Of a DNA stretch of 64,000 bases, positions 41,901 through 53,409 are shown piece after piece (positions within the stretch are counted from its first letter, which is position 1; each line of letters starts with the position of its first letter). Source of the stretch: Streptococcus salivarius (lineage in GTDB: Bacteria; Bacillota; Bacilli; Lactobacillales; Streptococcaceae); assembly GCF_002094975.1 (NCBI RefSeq), contig NZ_CP015283.1, positions 1,163,501 through 1,227,500 of the forward strand, in the 5' to 3' direction. The translations under genes and the position numbers were made by a program. Below the pieces are notes generated by a model. It had not been told where the DNA came from, did not search any database, and saw only the letters and a program-made list of their open reading frames with translations.

Positions 41901-44900
41901 ACGTCGGCTTCCATGAGTGCCTCAACCAGCGCCTCAGAATCGGCAAGTACGTCCGCGTCCATGAGCGCTTCAACAAGTGCGAGCGAATCAGCAAGTACGT
42001 CAGCATCGATGAGCGCTTCAACAAGTGCTTCAGAATCCGCAAGTACATCTGCCTCAATGAGTGCCTCAACAAGTGCATCTGAATCAGCCAGCACTTCAGC
42101 ATCGATGAGCGCTTCAACAAGTGCTAGCGAATCAGCAAGTACGTCGGCTTCCATGAGCGCTTCAACAAGTGCGAGTGAATCCGCAAGTACAAGTGCGAGT
42201 GAGTCCGCAAGTACCAGTGCCTCACAGAGTGCATCAACGAGTGCAAGCGAATCAGCAAGTACAAGTGCATCGATGAGCGCCTCAACAAGTGCTAGCGAAT
42301 CCGCAAGTACTTCAGCGTCGATGAGTGCCTCAACCAGCGCCAGTGAGTCAGCAAGTACCAGTGCATCGATGAGCGCATCGACAAGTGCTTCAGAATCTGC
42401 AAGTACGTCAGCGTCACAAAGTGCCTCAACAAGTGCGAGTGAATCCGCAAGTACTTCAGCATCGCAAAGTGCTTCAACCAGTGCATCAGAGTCAGCAAGT
42501 ACGTCAGCATCGATGAGTGCCTCAACGAGTGCGTCTGAATCTGCAAGTACAAGTGCTTCCATGAGTGCTTCAACTAGCGCATCAGAATCGGCAAGTACTA
42601 GCGCATCAATGAGCGCCTCAACAAGTGCGAGTGAATCCGCAAGTACATCTGCCTCAATGAGTGCCTCAACAAGTGCATCTGAATCAGCCAGCACCTCAGC
42701 GTCGATGAGCGCTTCAACCAGTGCGTCTGAATCTGCAAGTACGTCAGCATCCATGAGCGCTTCAACAAGTGCCAGTGAATCGGCAAGTACGTCCGCGTCA
42801 ATGAGTGCATCAACAAGTGCGAGCGAATCAGCCAGCACATCAGCGTCGATGAGCGCTTCAACCAGTGCTTCAGAATCTGCAAGTACTTCAGCGTCACAGA
42901 GTGCCTCAACAAGTGCGAGCGAATCGGCAAGTACGTCAGCGTCGATGAGCGCTTCAACCAGTGCAAGTGAATCTGCAAGTACTTCAGCGTCACAGAGTGC
43001 TTCAACAAGTGCATCAGAATCAGCAAGTACGTCAGCGTCCATGAGCGCTTCAACCAGCGCCAGTGAATCCGCAAGTACCAGTGCTTCCATGAGTGCATCA
43101 ACAAGTGCGAGTGAGTCAGCAAGTACCAGTGCGTCGATGAGCGCTTCAACGAGTGCATCAGAGTCAGCAAGTACGTCAGCATCCATGAGCGCCTCAACAA
43201 GTGCAAGCGAATCAGCAAGCACAAGTGCATCCATGAGTGCCTCAACAAGTGCGAGTGAGTCAGCAAGTACCAGTGCATCCATGAGCGCCTCAACAAGTGC
43301 TAGCGAATCAGCAAGCACAAGTGCTTCCATGAGCGCTTCAACGAGTGCGTCTGAATCAGCAAGTACGTCAGCGTCGATGAGTGCATCAACGAGTGCTTCA
43401 GAATCCGCAAGTACCTCGGCTTCCATGAGTGCCTCAACAAGTGCGAGCGAGTCAGCAAGTACGTCCGCGTCCATGAGCGCTTCAACGAGCGCCAGTGAGT
43501 CAGCAAGTACAAGTGCATCGATGAGCGCTTCAACAAGTGCGAGTGAATCTGCAAGTACGTCTGCATCAATGAGCGCTTCAACGAGTGCGAGCGAGTCAGC
43601 AAGTACGTCTGCATCAATGAGCGCTTCAACGAGTGCGAGCGAGTCCGCAAGTACCAGTGCTTCCATGAGCGCTTCAACGAGTGCGAGCGAATCCGCAAGT
43701 ACTTCAGCATCAATGAGCGCTTCAACAAGTGCGAGCGAGTCAGCAAGTACATCGGCATCAATGAGCGCTTCAACAAGTGCGAGTGAGTCCGCAAGTACCA
43801 GTGCTTCCATGAGCGCTTCAACGAGTGCGAGTGAGTCAGCAAGTACGTCCGCGTCAATGAGCGCTTCAACAAGTGCTAGCGAATCCGCAAGTACTTCAGC
43901 GTCGATGAGTGCGTCAACAAGCGCTAGCGAATCCGCAAGTATGTCAGCCTCAATGAGCGCATCGACAAGTGCATCTGAATCTGCAAGTACGTCCGCGTCA
44001 ATGAGTGCTTCAACTAGCGCCAGTGAATCCGCAAGTATGTCAGCCTCAACGAGCGCATCAGAGTCAGCAAGTACATCTGCCTCAATGAGCGCTTCAACCA
44101 GTGCCAGCGAATCCGCAAGTACGTCCGCGTCACAGAGTGCATCGACAAGTGCGAGTGAATCCGCAAGTACCAGTGCTTCCATGAGCGCTTCAACGAGTGC
44201 GAGTGAGTCAGCAAGTACGTCCGCGTCAATGAGCGCTTCAACAAGTGCTAGCGAATCCGCAAGTACTTCAGCGTCGATGAGTGCGTCAACAAGCGCTAGC
44301 GAATCCGCAAGTACGTCAGCCTCAATGAGCGCATCGACAAGTGCCAGCGAATCCGCAAGTACATCCGCGTCCATGAGCGCTTCAACGAGTGCGTCTGAAT
44401 CAGCAAGTACGTCAGCGTCACAGAGCGCCTCAACAAGTGCATCTGAATCAGCAAGTACGTCCGCGTCAATGAGTGCTTCAACTAGCGCCAGTGAATCTGC
44501 AAGCACCAGTGCGTCGATGAGTGCCTCAACGAGTGCGTCTGAATCAGCAAGTACGTCCGCGTCAATGAGTGCTTCAACTAGCGCCAGTGAATCTGCAAGC
44601 ACCAGTGCGTCGATGAGTGCCTCAACCAGCGCGAGTGAATCAGCCAGCACCTCAGCGTCGATGAGCGCTTCAACCAGTGCGTCTGAATCAGCAAGTACGT
44701 CAGCGTCACAGAGTGCCTCAACTAGCGCATCAGAATCCGCAAGTACGTCAGCATCGATGAGTGCGTCAACGAGCGCATCAGAGTCAGCAAGTACCTCGGC
44801 ATCAATGAGTGCATCAACGAGCGCATCAGAGTCAGCAAGTACCTCGGCATCAATGAGTGCATCAACAAGTGCATCAGAGTCCGCAAGTACCAGTGCCTCA

Positions 44901-47708
44901 CAGAGTGCCTCAACAAGTGCAAGCGAATCCGCAAGTACGTCGGCTTCCATGAGCGCTTCAACAAGTGCGAGTGAATCCGCAAGTACAAGTGCATCGCAAA
45001 GTGCTTCAACAAGTGCAAGTGAGTCGGCAAGTACGTCGGCTTCCATGAGTGCCTCAACAAGTGCATCAGAATCAGCCAGCACTTCAGCATCCATGAGTGC
45101 CTCAACAAGTGCGAGCGAGTCCGCAAGTACCAGTGCCTCACAGAGTGCATCAACGAGTGCAAGCGAATCAGCAAGTACAAGTGCATCGATGAGCGCCTCA
45201 ACAAGTGCTAGCGAATCCGCAAGTACTTCAGCGTCGATGAGTGCCTCAACCAGCGCCAGTGAGTCAGCAAGTACCAGTGCATCGATGAGCGCATCGACAA
45301 GTGCCAGCGAATCCGCAAGTACAAGCGCATCCCAAAGTGCCTCAACCAGCGCCAGTGAGTCAGCAAGTACCAGTGCATCGATGAGCGCCTCAACGAGTGC
45401 GTCTGAATCTGCAAGTACCAGTGCGTCACAGAGCGCTTCAACAAGTGCTTCAGAATCGGCAAGTACGTCCGCGTCGATGAGTGCTTCAACAAGTGCATCA
45501 GAGTCAGCAAGTACCAGTGCGTCACAGAGCGCTTCAACCAGCGCCAGTGAGTCAGCCAGCACGTCCGCGTCGATGAGCGCTTCAACAAGTGCTTCAGAAT
45601 CTGCAAGTACAAGCGCCTCGATGAGTGCGTCAACAAGTGCGAGCGAGTCAGCAAGTACGTCCGCGTCGATGAGTGCGTCAACGAGTGCGAGCGAGTCGGC
45701 AAGTACGTCGGCCTCAATGAGCGCCTCAACAAGTGCAAGTGAGTCCGCAAGTACGTCGGCTTCGATGAGCGCCTCAACAAGTGCTAGCGAATCCGCAAGT
45801 ACGTCGGCATCAATGAGTGCTTCAACAAGTGCTTCAGAATCGGCAAGTACAAGTGCATCGATGAGTGCGTCAACAAGCGCTAGCGAATCCGCAAGTACGT
45901 CTGCATCAATGAGCGCTTCAACGAGTGCGAGCGAGTCCGCAAGTACAAGTGCATCGATGAGCGCCTCAACAAGTGCTAGCGAATCAGCAAGTACAAGCGC
46001 CTCAATGAGTGCTTCAACAAGTGCTAGCGAGTCAGCAAGTACTAGCGCATCGCAAAGTGCCTCAACCAGCGCCAGTGAGTCAGCAAGTACAAGTGCATCG
46101 CAAAGTGCTTCAACCAGCGCCAGCGAGTCAGCAAGTACAAGCGCCTCACAAAGTGCTTCAACAAGTGCGAGCGAGTCAGCAAGTACGTCAGCATCCATGA
46201 GCGCTTCAACGAGTGCTTCAGAGTCAGCAAGTACGTCAGCATCGATGAGCGCTTCAACCAGTGCTAGCGAATCAGCAAGTACAAGCGCCTCAATGAGTGC
46301 TTCAACAAGTGCGAGTGAGTCCGCAAGTACTTCAGCGTCACAAAGTGCCTCAACAAGTGCTTCAGAATCGGCAAGTACTTCAGCGTCGATGAGTGCGTCA
46401 ACAAGCGCTAGCGAATCCGCAAGTACGTCTGCATCAATGAGCGCTTCAACGAGTGCGAGCGAGTCAGCAAGTACGTCGGCTTCCATGAGCGCTTCAACAA
46501 GTGCGAGTGAATCCGCAAGTACCAGTGCTTCGCAAAGTGCCTCAACAAGCGCTAGCGAATCCGCAAGTACGTCTGCATCAATGAGTGCTTCAACAAGTGC
46601 CAGCGAATCAGCAAGTACAAGTGCTTCCATGAGCGCTTCAACAAGTGCGAGCGAGTCAGCAAGTACGTCTGCATCAATGAGTGCTTCAACAAGTGCGAGC
46701 GAATCCGCAAGTACATCGGCATCAATGAGTGCATCGACAAGTGCGAGCGAATCCGCAAGTACTTCAGCGTCACAAAGTGCCTCAACAAGTGCGAGCGAAT
46801 CCGCAAGTACTTCAGCATCAATGAGCGCTTCAACGAGTGCGAGCGAGTCAGCAAGTACAAGTGCTTCCATGAGCGCTTCAACAAGTGCGAGTGAATCCGC
46901 AAGTACCAGTGCATCGCAAAGTGCGTCAACAAGCGCTAGCGAATCCGCAAGTACGTCTGCATCAATGAGTGCGTCAACCAGCGCCAGTGAGTCAGCAAGT
47001 ACGTCCGCGTCAATGAGCGCTTCAACAAGTGCGAGTGAGTCCGCAAGTACCTCGGCCTCAATGAGTGCTTCAACAAGTGCTAGCGAATCCGCAAGTACGT
47101 CTGCATCAATGAGCGCTTCAACAAGTGCATCAGAGTCCGCAAGTACGTCGGCATCGATGAGTGCTTCAACAAGTGCGAGCGAATCCGCAAGTACGTCTGC
47201 ATCAATGAGCGCTTCAACAAGTGCATCAGAATCAGCCAGCACTTCAGCATCCATGAGTGCCTCAACAAGTGCATCAGAATCGGCAAGTACTTCAGCGTCG
47301 ATGAGTGCGTCAACAAGCGCTAGCGAATCCGCAAGTACGTCTGCATCAATGAGCGCTTCAACGAGTGCGAGCGAGTCAGCAAGTACAAGTGCATCGATGA
47401 GTGCTTCAACAAGTGCTTCATCAAACTCACAGATATCTTCAATGAGTTCAGAGCAATTGACAAACACTTCACTGATAATTAACACATCAGAAAGAACTAG
47501 TCTTTCTGTTAATGATCGCAATTCTGACAGTTTCATTCTTAAGGCTAAGGCTGATAGACTTTTGGTACAACCAGAATCTAGGATGCTTCCTAAGTTTATT
47601 GAGAGAAGTAATCCACTTGCAGCGGTGTTAGGAGTTCTATCTACTGCAACTGGTCTTGCCTTTCTTGCTAAACGCAAGAAGGATGACCCAGAAGATGACA
47701 GTTTATAA
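32904..47708 (+). CDS. Giant serine-rich repeat adhesin 2 (4934 aa) with L-type lectin region
   Basis: An uninterrupted 14.8-kb gene. Residues 1-90 are the same signal peptide as in copy 1. A short SRR block and a helical stretch follow. Residues about 385-675 resemble a bacterial L-type lectin ([38 protein letters not shown]). At 675-750 is a MucBP-like module ([14 protein letters not shown]), and to about 1690 come repeated beta-sandwich modules sharing AKSPIYDxKGQ and VPYT motifs. Residues 1694-4840 are SRR (SASTSASX). The C-terminal 40 residues match copies 1 and 3 in length and in [15 protein letters not shown], but the sortase site reads LPKFIE (4895-4900) instead of LPKTGE. The protein may bind sugars; how it stays on the cell is uncertain. 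It is one of the larger SRR proteins, similar in size to pneumococcal PsrP (about 4800 residues). Confidence 0.92.
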   Translation: MFFRRNEGQYRETDRVTRFKLVKSGKHWLRAATSHFGLFKIISGRVDESSVSVHQVEEEVPLITSDRLLKGVAATGALLGGGVATYVVQADEVTSPSAVEHTVSPTTDVLAASDSAVLGHSGAITESAVRGDVVSQSASATDSVSNSVDSVSLSASQQASASVSTSLSTSVSTSASTSASTSASESASTSASASQKASESTSVSMSGSKATGHASETSSSHVTATSQTGSESGADSMRSEDLDTNETSRSSDLTTRASVPTVSVQAAEVTSEATAVANTALAVSIEADKKRQEQEAKLTSLSTEIGTYLGKLGNREGAESALLKGNATIEAIQNALTDPNADLNALISEATRTRNTVVNTVLRANSGLRDSRNGRALPTGTGFRAATNIGNATYTPKAALHVTPEDQMDYFQTNGSATFNNGTVTLTTASGGQAGSYTLKNKIDMTESFVLKGKINLGDAYERFRNNGHDGGDGVAAIFSTGNVGEIGNANSNGSGASLGMGGTNLKGSFGFKLDTWHNTSAPLPQNMASADPSRVGGGGAFGGFIYSYNGTKYINAQGRVYPVISTFSKLQTNPTNNSFQNYTVNYDGKTKVMTVNYAGQTWSYNLANQNIGQQSDYQVDDKVRTTNVLWNDTKNMTLLSNAGNPSELAFALFASTGSGVNLQQFRLESFDYTTGGSYITIKYVDDITGVELKPSKTISGLGGNIQDLTSYLDIPGYKVQRNNANTYNLYRGGNKIEFKKGKVTVTYTYSPTVEKKVDRIYTYVGENASDLTVAQNFVKTQTGVTLPSDTKYEFATPFDTSDQGDKQATVKVTMPNGYVQTVDIPYTVYPSLSAKSPIYDFKGQSLTNGSASGGGYYSYLTKLGTGAWYPSGMSWGLYDGTTKIDDINTDTVGYKDYTLKAVFPKGRYGETESSKLLTVSSTFRHIVYDLVANPTPNPTRSWVFTQGDNVTINAISAVQYASGSNAITPVANDTFTWKNNDAPSMDQIGKFTKTVIVKTGEDGAGHRATKEIDVVVTVNPKVATITTDLTGKAGMKNQQIAVTASPGATVTLSNSAGRAIGTAVADASGNATVTVTTALPYGNIQASTSKTGPTETGGTATYTASGNSKLATYAAPKAKADRLYALYHEGSPELSIPSNFVKLANDLALPSGSSVRWKTSKDLINTNTVGNRVAEVTVQLPGDSQTYTVSVPYTILPTIEAKSPIYDLKGQGLHNGKDESNYIKSDTTDVSYTTQWTDASGVSFTTIPLTVDNTGTFTYAIKRIYDVGRYGATTDTSKLLTTSTTLEHRVIELTTKHKVFHQNVEDENYRTSKDPASWVTITGNPKFIGEFRDGLGPDITTAGKATLDIAYTITDDKSDIPLTIPITAEYTVIPTPVISEDSVTETGGLPGKSIQVTNVLPSSTVTLTLNGHQFTKEAGASDESVTFTAQDLKQAYDDNNGLLPVGTVTATSTFEGETSEKATATITAETVKPTVEYKVKVNGKDPQIGINGDYVFYAGDVIQVTVTGKDNSGKLATLRVTGNATVLSDFFQGNTNWGTGAIPNIINTVMSDDQTTFTFTVVPKSDLIWGAGNRWGRRVEAVDLSGNKTLSDEFGVRQGQLKDLFNKPSITVTQVKDIGHLTETDKAKVREEIMKAHDRVIANGRDRIASIEISNDGVATVYYKDFDKNQTNQSQYPLTTYTQSETVSDTVYKSESTSTSTSASESASTSARESESVSTSASESASTSASQSAFTSASESASTSASMSALTSASESASTSASQSASTSASESASTSASMSASTSASESASTSASMSASTSASESASTSASQSASTSASESASTSASMSASTSASESASTSASMSASTSASESASTSASQSASTSASESASTSASMSASTSASESASTSASMSASTSASESASTSASMSASTSASESASTSASMSASTSASESASTSASMSASTSASESASTSASMSASTSASESASTSASQSASTSASESASTSASQSASTSVSESASTSASMSASTSASESASTSALMSASTSASESASTSASMSASTSASESASTSASMSASTSASESASTSASMSASTSASESASTSASMSASTSASESASTSASMSASTSASESASTSASMSASTSASESASTSASQSASTSASESASTSASMSASTSASESASTSASQSASTSASESASTSASMSASTSASESASTSASMSASTSASESASTSASMSASTSASESASTSASMSASTSASESASTSASQSASTSASESASTSASQSASTSASESASTSASMSASTSASESASTSASQSASTSASESASTSASMSASTSASESASTSASMSASTSASESASTSASQSASTSASESASTSASMSASTSASESASTSASMSASTSASESASTSASMSASTSASESASTSASMSASTSASESASTSASMSASTSASESASTSASMSASTSASESASTSASMSASTSASESASTSASESASTSASQSASTSASESASTSASMSASTSASESASTSASMSASTSASESASTSASMSASTSASESASTSASMSASTSASESASTSASMSASTSASESASTSASMSASTSASESASTSASQSASTSASESASTSASQSASTSASESASTSASMSASTSASESASTSASQSASTSASESASTSASMSASTSASESASTSASMSASTSASESASTSASMSASTSASESASTSASMSASTSASESASTSASMSASTSASESASTSASMSASTSASESASTSASQSASTSASESASTSASMSASTSASESASTSASMSASTSASESASTSASQSASTSASESASTSASMSASTSASESASTSASMSASTSASESASTSASQSASTSASESASTSASQSASTSASESASTSASMSASTSASESASTSASQSASTSASESASTSASMSASTSASESASTSASMSASTSASESASTSASMSASTSASESASTSASESASTSASESASTSASMSASTSASESASTSASQSASTSASESASTSASMSASTSASESASTSASMSASTSASESASTSASMSASTSASESASTSASMSASTSASESASTSASMSASTSASESASTSASMSASTSASESASTSASESASTSASQSASTSASESASTSASMSASTSASESASTSASMSASTSASESASTSASMSASTSASESASTSASQSASTSASESASTSASQSASTSASESASTSASMSASTSASESASTSASMSASTSASESASTSASMSASTSASESASTSASMSASTSASESASTSASMSASTSASESASTSASMSASTSASESASTSASMSASTSASESASTSASMSASTSASESASTSASQSASTSASESASTSASMSASTSASESASTSASQSASTSASESASTSASMSASTSASESASTSASMSASTSASESASTSASMSASTSASESASTSASMSASTSASESASTSASMSASTSASESASTSASMSASTSASESASTSASMSASTSASESASTSASMSASTSASESASTSASMSASTSASESASTSASMSASTSASESASTSASMSASTSASESASTSASMSASTSASESASTSASMSASTSASESASTSASMSASTSASESASTSASMSASTSASESASTSASMSASTSASESASTSASMSASTSASESASTSASMSASTSASESASTSASMSASTSASESASMSASMSASTSASESASTSASMSASTSASESASMSASTSASESASTSASMSASTSASESASTSASQSASTSASESASTSASMSASTSASESASTSASMSASTSASESASTSASMSASTSASESASTSASMSASTSASESASTSASMSASTSASESASTSASQSASTSASESASTSASMSASTSASESASTSASMSASTSASESASTSASMSASTSASESASTSASMSASTSASESASTSASMSASTSASESASTSASQSASTSASESASTSASMSASTSASESASTSASMSASTSASESASTSASMSASTSASESASTSASQSASTSASESASTSASMSASTSASESASTSASQSASTSASESASTSASMSASTSASESASTSASMSASTSASESASTSASQSASTSASESASTSASMSASTSASESASTSASMSASTSASESASTSASMSASTSASESASTSASQSASTSASESASTSASMSASTSASESASTSASQSASTSASESASTSASMSASTSASESASTSASQSASTSASESASTSASMSASTSASESASTSASMSASTSASESASTSASMSASTSASESASTSASMSASTSASESASTSASMSASTSASESASTSASMSASTSASESASTSASMSASTSASESASTSASMSASTSASESASTSASMSASTSASESASTSASMSASTSASESASTSASQSASTSASESASTSASQSASTSASESASTSASQSASTSASESASTSASMSASTSASESASTSASMSASTSASESASTSASMSASTSASESASTSASQSASTSASESASTSASMSASTSASESASTSASMSASTSASESASTSASMSASTSASESASTSASQSASTSASESASTSASMSASTSASESASTSASMSASTSASESASTSASMSASTSASESASTSASMSASTSASESASTSASQSASTSASESASTSASMSASTSASESASTSASMSASTSASESASTSASQSASTSASESASTSASMSASTSASESASTSASMSASTSASESASTSASMSASTSASESASTSASMSASTSASESASTSASMSASTSASESASTSASMSASTSASESASTSASMSASTSASESASTSASMSASTSASESASTSASMSASTSASESASTSASMSASTSASSNSQISSMSSEQLTNTSLIINTSERTSLSVNDRNSDSFILKAKADRLLVQPESRMLPKFIERSNPLAAVLGVLSTATGLAFLAKRKKDDPEDDSL
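37984..47424 (+). repeat. Serine-rich repeat block of adhesin 2 (about 9.4 kb)
   Basis: About 390 copies of an 8-residue unit SASTSASX, in which X alternates E with M or Q. Near 43935-44050 two units have Met in the Thr slot (ATG for ACG), and the E/M alternation slips by one 8-residue unit. Near 40295, 41760 and 42195 there are E-E neighbours, again showing unit gain or loss. The opposite strand is open over the whole block because of the codon composition. Confidence 0.95.
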
Positions 47709-48109
47709 TTTTAGTGTTAGGTAGTCATCGTCAATTTTTTAATAAAACACCACTCTTATTAATACATTGTTAAATAAGGGCGGTGTTTTTTGCTGTCTAG
47801 TGATATTAAGATGAAAACTTTAGAAAGAGGTACTCATCAGATATAATTAGAAAATTCGGAATTCTGATTAATCTTACTAAGAGGAATTTTCCTTAATCAT
47901 TTTTTTCGAGAGATGTCATATTCTATTTCTACCTTTTCATTGTTATCATTCTGGGGAAATCACCCTTTTTTAGACTTGTAAAAGCAATGTAGGAAAGGGC
48001 GATAAAAAAATTCAAAAAATAAGATACTATATTAGATTTTTGGGTTAATGATATGATAAAATAAATAGTAATATACTAATAAACTAGCTAAAAATGAAAA
48101 GGTGTATAT
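47709..48109. repeat. Intergenic block, second copy
   Basis: A near-identical copy of 32503-32903 with a handful of substitutions. It contains a terminator and then about 300 bases without a gene up to the leader of SRR gene 3, which reads GGTGTATATATG instead of GGTTTATATATG. Confidence 0.85.
47742..47791 (+). terminator. Terminator of SRR gene 2
   Basis: Same hairpin as after SRR gene 1, but two changes in the right arm (AAGGGCGG for AAGAGTGG) give one mismatch and one G-T pair. It is followed by a T tract and probably still works, perhaps less efficiently. Confidence 0.7.
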
Positions 48110-51100
48110 ATGTTTTTTAGAAGAAATGAGGGTCAGTACCGAGAAACTGATCGTGTGACACGTTTTAAATTGGTAAAGTCAGGGAAACATTGGTTACGTG
48201 CCGCAACTTCTCACTTCGGACTTTTTAAGATAATAAGTGGTCGAGTGGATGCGTCATCTGTATCAGTTCATCAAGTTGAGGAAGAAGTACCTTTAATCAC
48301 AAGTGACAGACTTTTAAAGGGAGTAGCCGCGACTGGAGCTCTACTAGGTGGAGGAGTAGCGACTTATGTGGTTCAAGCTGATGAAGCAACAAGTCCATCA
48401 GCGGTAGAGCATACGGTTAGTCCGACGACAGATGTTTTGGCAGCTTCTGATTCAGCGGTTTTGGGTCATTCTGGAGCTATTACAGAATCTGCAGTCAGAG
48501 GGGATGTTGTTAGTCAGTCAGCCTCAGCCACAGATTCAGTATCAAACTCAGTAGACTCAGTCTCACTATCGCTATCGGCAAGTCATCAGGCTTCTGCGTC
48601 AGTATCAACAAGCCTTTCGACCTCAGTCTCAACCTCTGCTAGTACGTCAGCTTCGACAAGTGCGAGTGAGTCAGCCAGCACCAGTGCTTCGGCTTCACAG
48701 AAAGCTTCGGAATCCACTTCAGTTTCAATGAGTGGTTCAAAGGCGACAGGGCATGCCAGTGAGACATCAAGTAGTCAAGTTACTGCTACGAGTCAGACGG
48801 GGTCTGAGAGTGGTGCAGTCTCAATGCGTTCAGAAGGCTTAGATACCAATGAGACCTCACGTTCATCAGATTTAACAACAAGAGCGTCAGTACCGACAGT
48901 CTCAGCACAAGCAGCAGAGGTTACCTCAGAAGCTACAGCAGTAGCTAATACTGCTGTGGCGGTGAGTATTGAGGCGGATAAGAAGCGTCAAGAGCAAGAA
49001 GCCAAGCTTACCTCACTGTCTACTGAAATTGGAACTTATCTAGGAAGACTAGGCAATCGTGAAGGGGCGGAAAGTGCCCTTCTAAAAGGAAATGCTACGA
49101 TTGAAGCGATTCAAAATGCTTTGACAGATCCAAACGCTGACCTCAACGCCCTTATCTCTGAAGCTACTAGAACACGTAATACTGTGGTCAATACGGTGTT
49201 ACGCGCAAGTTCTGGTGCTCGTGATTACCGGAATGGAGCACGGATTACTGCTGCCAATACCTTACGTGCATCCTACGATACGAATGCTTCACTGGGAAAT
49301 GCAACCTATGATCCTAAGGCGCATTTGATTGTAACCAATAAGAATCAATCCACTTACTTTAAAACAACTGGAGATGCCTCTTTAAGTAATGGGATTTTGA
49401 CCTTGACGCCAAGTGCGCCAAGTCAGGCAGGTGCCTATACTCTAAACACGAAGATTGATATGAACGAAAGTTTCACTCTCACAGGGAAGATCAATCTTGG
49501 GGAGGCTTACGAGGGGTTTATTAACAATGGTCACAAAGGTGGTGATGGGATTGCTGCGGTATTCTCAACAGGTGCTATCGGAGAAATTGGAAATGCCAAC
49601 GGTAATGGATCAGGTGCCAGTCTTGGGATGGGAGGAGATAACCTCAAAGGTTCTTTCGGTTTCAAACTAGATACTTGGCACAATACTGGTGCGCCTAAAC
49701 CTGAAAATAAGGCCTCTGCTGATCCTAAGTATTCGGGTTATCTAAAAGGAGCTTTTGGAGGCTTTACTTATAACTATAATGGATCAAATAGTACGGCACG
49801 TGGAAGTGTTTACCCTGTTATCCGCACCATTAAGAAGCTAAATGGGGAAGGCCCAACAGATAATTCATTGAAGGACTATAAGGTTGTCTATGATGGGGAT
49901 ACCAAGGTGATGACGGTCACCTATATGGACAAACTTGGTCTATGAATCTAAACTATGATTCCATAGCTGTTAATGGTGACATGGAAGTTCTTGGACATCC
50001 AAATGCAAGTGTCATAAAAAACGAGAATAAGAGCAGAAGCCTGTTACAAAATGCTGGCTATCCTGATGAAATGGCCTTTGCGCTCTTTGGCTCGACGGGT
50101 TCCGGTTATAATTTACAGCAATTCCAATTGGAGAAGTTTGACTATTCAGCTCAGGGTGCCTACATTACGGTGAAATTCATTGATGCAGACACTGGGGAAG
50201 AGATTCCTGGAAAAAATGAAGTGTTGATTCAGAAAACTCCTGGAACGAATGTAGATTTGGGAGAATACCTTGCTATTAGTGGTTATACGCTAAAAGCAAC
50301 AAACGTTTCTACGGCTAAGGGCTATGTTTTTGGTAATACTGTGAAAGTTGTTACGGGTAACCAAGGAATTACCTATGCTTTCCATAAAATCAGACAAAAC
50401 GAAATTTACACAGCCTCTGCCAAATCAACAACTGTGTACACATTGCAGGGTGAAACAGCTTCGGATCTTTCCGATGTAAGTAAATTTGTGACGGTCGCTT
50501 CAAATGAAAGTACAACACCTGCAGCTTCTGGTTATAGTCTTGTTTGGTCAACGCCGATTTCAACGACTACTTCGGGGAATCAAACAGCTGTTGCAAAAGT
50601 AACCTATTCAGACGGTTCTGTGCAAACCGTTAATGTGAATTATAAGGTTTTACCTAAGATTGAGGCTAAAACACCTATTTATGATTTTAAAGGTCAAAAT
50701 CTTCACAATGGTTCAAATGCAGATGCGTATCTCACATCTGATGTGACAGACCAATCTTACACAACCAAATGGACCAATAACTCTACATCTTCAACAACGA
50801 CAACTCTGCCATTGTCAACGGCAACGGCAGGTGAATTTAACTATACGATTACCCGAACCTATGATGTTGGTCGTTATGGGACAACTTCAAATAGTTCAGA
50901 GTTGTTGGTGAGTACAACTACTCTGAAACATAAAGTTATCGAGGTGAAGGGTGTTTCTCATACATTTGAACAAGATGTTGATGATGAGGATTATTATAAT
51001 AGCTATACGCCAAGTGAATGGTATAGTGCAGATTCGGTTTCACAATCGGCCATCTTATCTGCAAATTTTGTCAGCTCAGACTTACCAGATATTAGTACTC

Positions 51101-53217
51101 CTGGACGATTCACTTATTCTGTTAGATTTACAACCTTACCTGACGGAACAGGCCTTAGTAGCACTTATGAATTGGAGGTACCCTATACAGTTACCCCTAA
51201 TAGGGATAGTATGTCAGCCTCAACCAGCGCCAGTGAATCCGCAAAAACATCAGCGTCAATGAGTGCCTTAGCGAGTGCCTCGGAATCTGCAAGTACCAGT
51301 GCTTCGGAAAGTATGTCGACAAGTGAATCTGAAAAAACCTCTGAAAGTGTTTCAGCTTCACACAGCGCATTAACGAGTGCCAGTGAGTCAGCCAGCACGT
51401 CGGCGTCACAAAGTGCGTCAACCAGCGCCAGCGAATCCTCAAGTACGTCAGCGTCCATGAGCGCGTCAACAAGTGCGAGCGAATCCGCAAGTACCTCGGC
51501 TTCCATGAGTGCCTCAACGAGTGCGTCAGAATCCGCAAGTACAAGCGCATCGCAAAGTGCATCAACCAGCGCCTCAGAATCGGCAAGTACGTCAGCGTCC
51601 ATGAGCGCCTCAACGAGTGCGAGTGAATCAGCAAGTACTTCAGCCTCATTGAGTGCATCAACCAGTGCATCAGAGTCAGCAAGTACCTCGGCCTCAATGA
51701 GCGCCTCAACGAGCGCCAGTGAATCCGCAAGTACAAGTGCATCGATGAGCGCTTCAACAAGTGCGAGTGAGTCCGCAAGTACGTCAGCATCGATGAGCGC
51801 CTCAACAAGTGCATCTGAATCCGCAAGTACAAGTGCTTCCATGAGTGCATCAACGAGCGCATCAGAGTCCGCAAGTACGTCCGCATCTATGAGTGCCTCA
51901 ACCAGCGCCAGCGAATCAGCAAGTACATCGGCATCAATGAGTGCATCAACAAGTGCTTCAGAATCGGCAAGTACGTCCGCATCGATGAGTGCATCAACCA
52001 GCGCCAGTGAGTCAGCAAGTACGTCAGCATCGATGAGCGCCTCAACAAGTGCGAGCGAATCAGCCAGCACATCAGCGTCGATGAGCGCTTCAACAAGTGC
52101 AAGTGAATCGGCAAGTACTTCAGCGTCACAGAGTGCCTCAACAAGTGCGAGCGAATCCGCAAGTACGTCGGCTTCCATGAGTGCTTCAACCAGCGCCAGT
52201 GAGTCCGCAAGTACGTCAGCGTCACAGAGCGCCTCAACCAGTGCATCAGAATCAGCCAGCACGTCAGCGTCCATGAGTGCCTCAACAAGTGCGAGTGAAT
52301 CGGCAAGTACCAGTGCATCGCAAAGTGCTTCAACCAGCGCCAGTGAATCCGCAAGTACGTCGGCTTCCATGAGCGCTTCAACAAGTGCTTCAGAGTCAGC
52401 AAGTACAAGCGCATCGCAAAGTGCTTCAACAAGTGCCAGTGAATCGGCAAGTACGTCAGCGTCACAGAGTGCTTCAACGAGCGCATCAGAGTCCGCAAGT
52501 ACGTCGGCATCCATGAGCGCTTCAACAAGTGCGAGCGAATCCGCAAGTACGTCAGCATCCATGAGTGCCTCAACAAGTGCGAGCGAATCGGCAAGTACAA
52601 GCGCATCGCAAAGTGCTTCAACAAGTGCCAGTGAATCGGCAAGTACGTCAGCGTCACAGAGTGCTTCAACGAGCGCATCAGAGTCCGCAAGTACGTCAGC
52701 ATCCATGAGTGCCTCAACAAGTGCTTCAGAGTCAGCAAGTACGTCGGCATCAAGCTCAGTTATCACAAGTATGGGAGAACCTGCGATTCACTCCCTTGAC
52801 AGTGTTGATATTAATAGTGTTATTGTTTCTGATTCGATTAGTGTGTCAGTATCGGCCTCGATTTCTCTATCAGTAAGTGCTTCAACTTCAGCAAGTACCA
52901 GTGCTTCCATGAGTGCATCAACCAGCGCCAGTGAGTCCGCAAGTACTTCAGCGTCACAGAGTGCCTCAACGAGTGCAAGTATCTCTGCATCTCAAAGTGT
53001 GTCAATCAGTGCTAGTGATTCATCACCTACGTCTGTAGCTAGTGCTTCAAGCTCTGAAAGTATGTCTCCTAAGGATCATACTGAAGTCAAACAACTTCCG
53101 AAGACTGGAGAAACTGAATCGTCGTTAGCTACACTCTTCAGTGCCTTAGCGACGGCAACTGGTCTTGTCTTTCTTGCCAAACGGAAGAAAGATGAAGAAG
53201 AGGACGAAGATTATTAG
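48110..53217 (+). pseudogene. Serine-rich repeat adhesin 3 with lectin region, broken by a one-base frameshift
   Basis: Two frames, 48110-49945 (611 codons) and 49942-53217 (1091 codons), are the halves of one gene. The first has the signal peptide and most of an L-type lectin region like copy 2 ([28 protein letters not shown]). It ends wrongly at YMDKLGL, where copy 2 reads [10 protein letters not shown]. In the other frame the bases read YxGQTWS, so about one base was lost at 49925-49926. Corrected, the protein would have about 1702 residues: lectin, MucBP-like module ([14 protein letters not shown]), beta modules, a short SRR block, the [19 protein letters not shown] insert shared with copy 1, and LPKTGE. 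As read, the first product is a secreted, unanchored lectin fragment, and the second half has no signal peptide or good ribosome binding site. Sequencing error is possible. Confidence 0.85.
51208..52752 (+). repeat. Serine-rich repeat block of adhesin 3
   Basis: About 1.5 kb of the same SASTSASX repeat, much shorter than in copies 1 and 2. The first units are irregular ([32 protein letters not shown]), as expected at the edge of a repeat that grows from within. A second short stretch follows the unique insert at about 52860-53060. Confidence 0.92.
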
Positions 53218-53263
53218 TATTTTAGGATTGTAATAGTCTTTACAATGCTCAGATAAGCACAGT

Positions 53264-53312
53264 AAAAAACACCTTCATGTTAGATATGCAGTCTAGCTAG
53301 GAGGTGTTTTTT
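53264..53312 (+). terminator. Terminator of SRR gene 3
   Basis: An 11-bp outer stem AAAAAACACCT / AGGTGTTTTTT around a 27-base region, with a T run on the right side. The A run on the left could serve the opposite strand as well. Confidence 0.7.
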
Positions 53313-53361
53313 GATTTGGAGATGTTGTGAAAGTTTCAAAAACAAACAGCAACAATAAAAT

Positions 53362-53393
53362 AGAAAAAGGAGGTCAGCTTTAACTGACCTCCT
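53362..53393 (-). terminator. Terminator of the RpiR-type gene (minus strand)
   Basis: A perfect 10-bp stem AGGAGGTCAG / CTGACCTCCT with a 6-base loop. On the minus strand it is followed by a T run (plus-strand A run 53364-53368), and it lies just past the decayed regulator's stop at 53410. Confidence 0.8.
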
Positions 53394-53409
53394 AATTTAG
53401 TATTACATT

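Noticed and set aside
37928-47677. Open reading frame of 3249 codons on the minus strand opposite SRR gene 2 (and 1492, 527 and 171 codons opposite copies 1 and 3)
   Set aside because: The antisense frame is an [19 protein letters not shown] repeat created by the codon composition of the SASTSASX unit. It has no start signal or domain and is explained fully by the sense gene.
49905-49960. Programmed ribosomal frameshift in SRR gene 3
   Set aside because: No slippery heptamer or downstream structure is apparent, and the alignment with copy 2 simply indicates a missing base.
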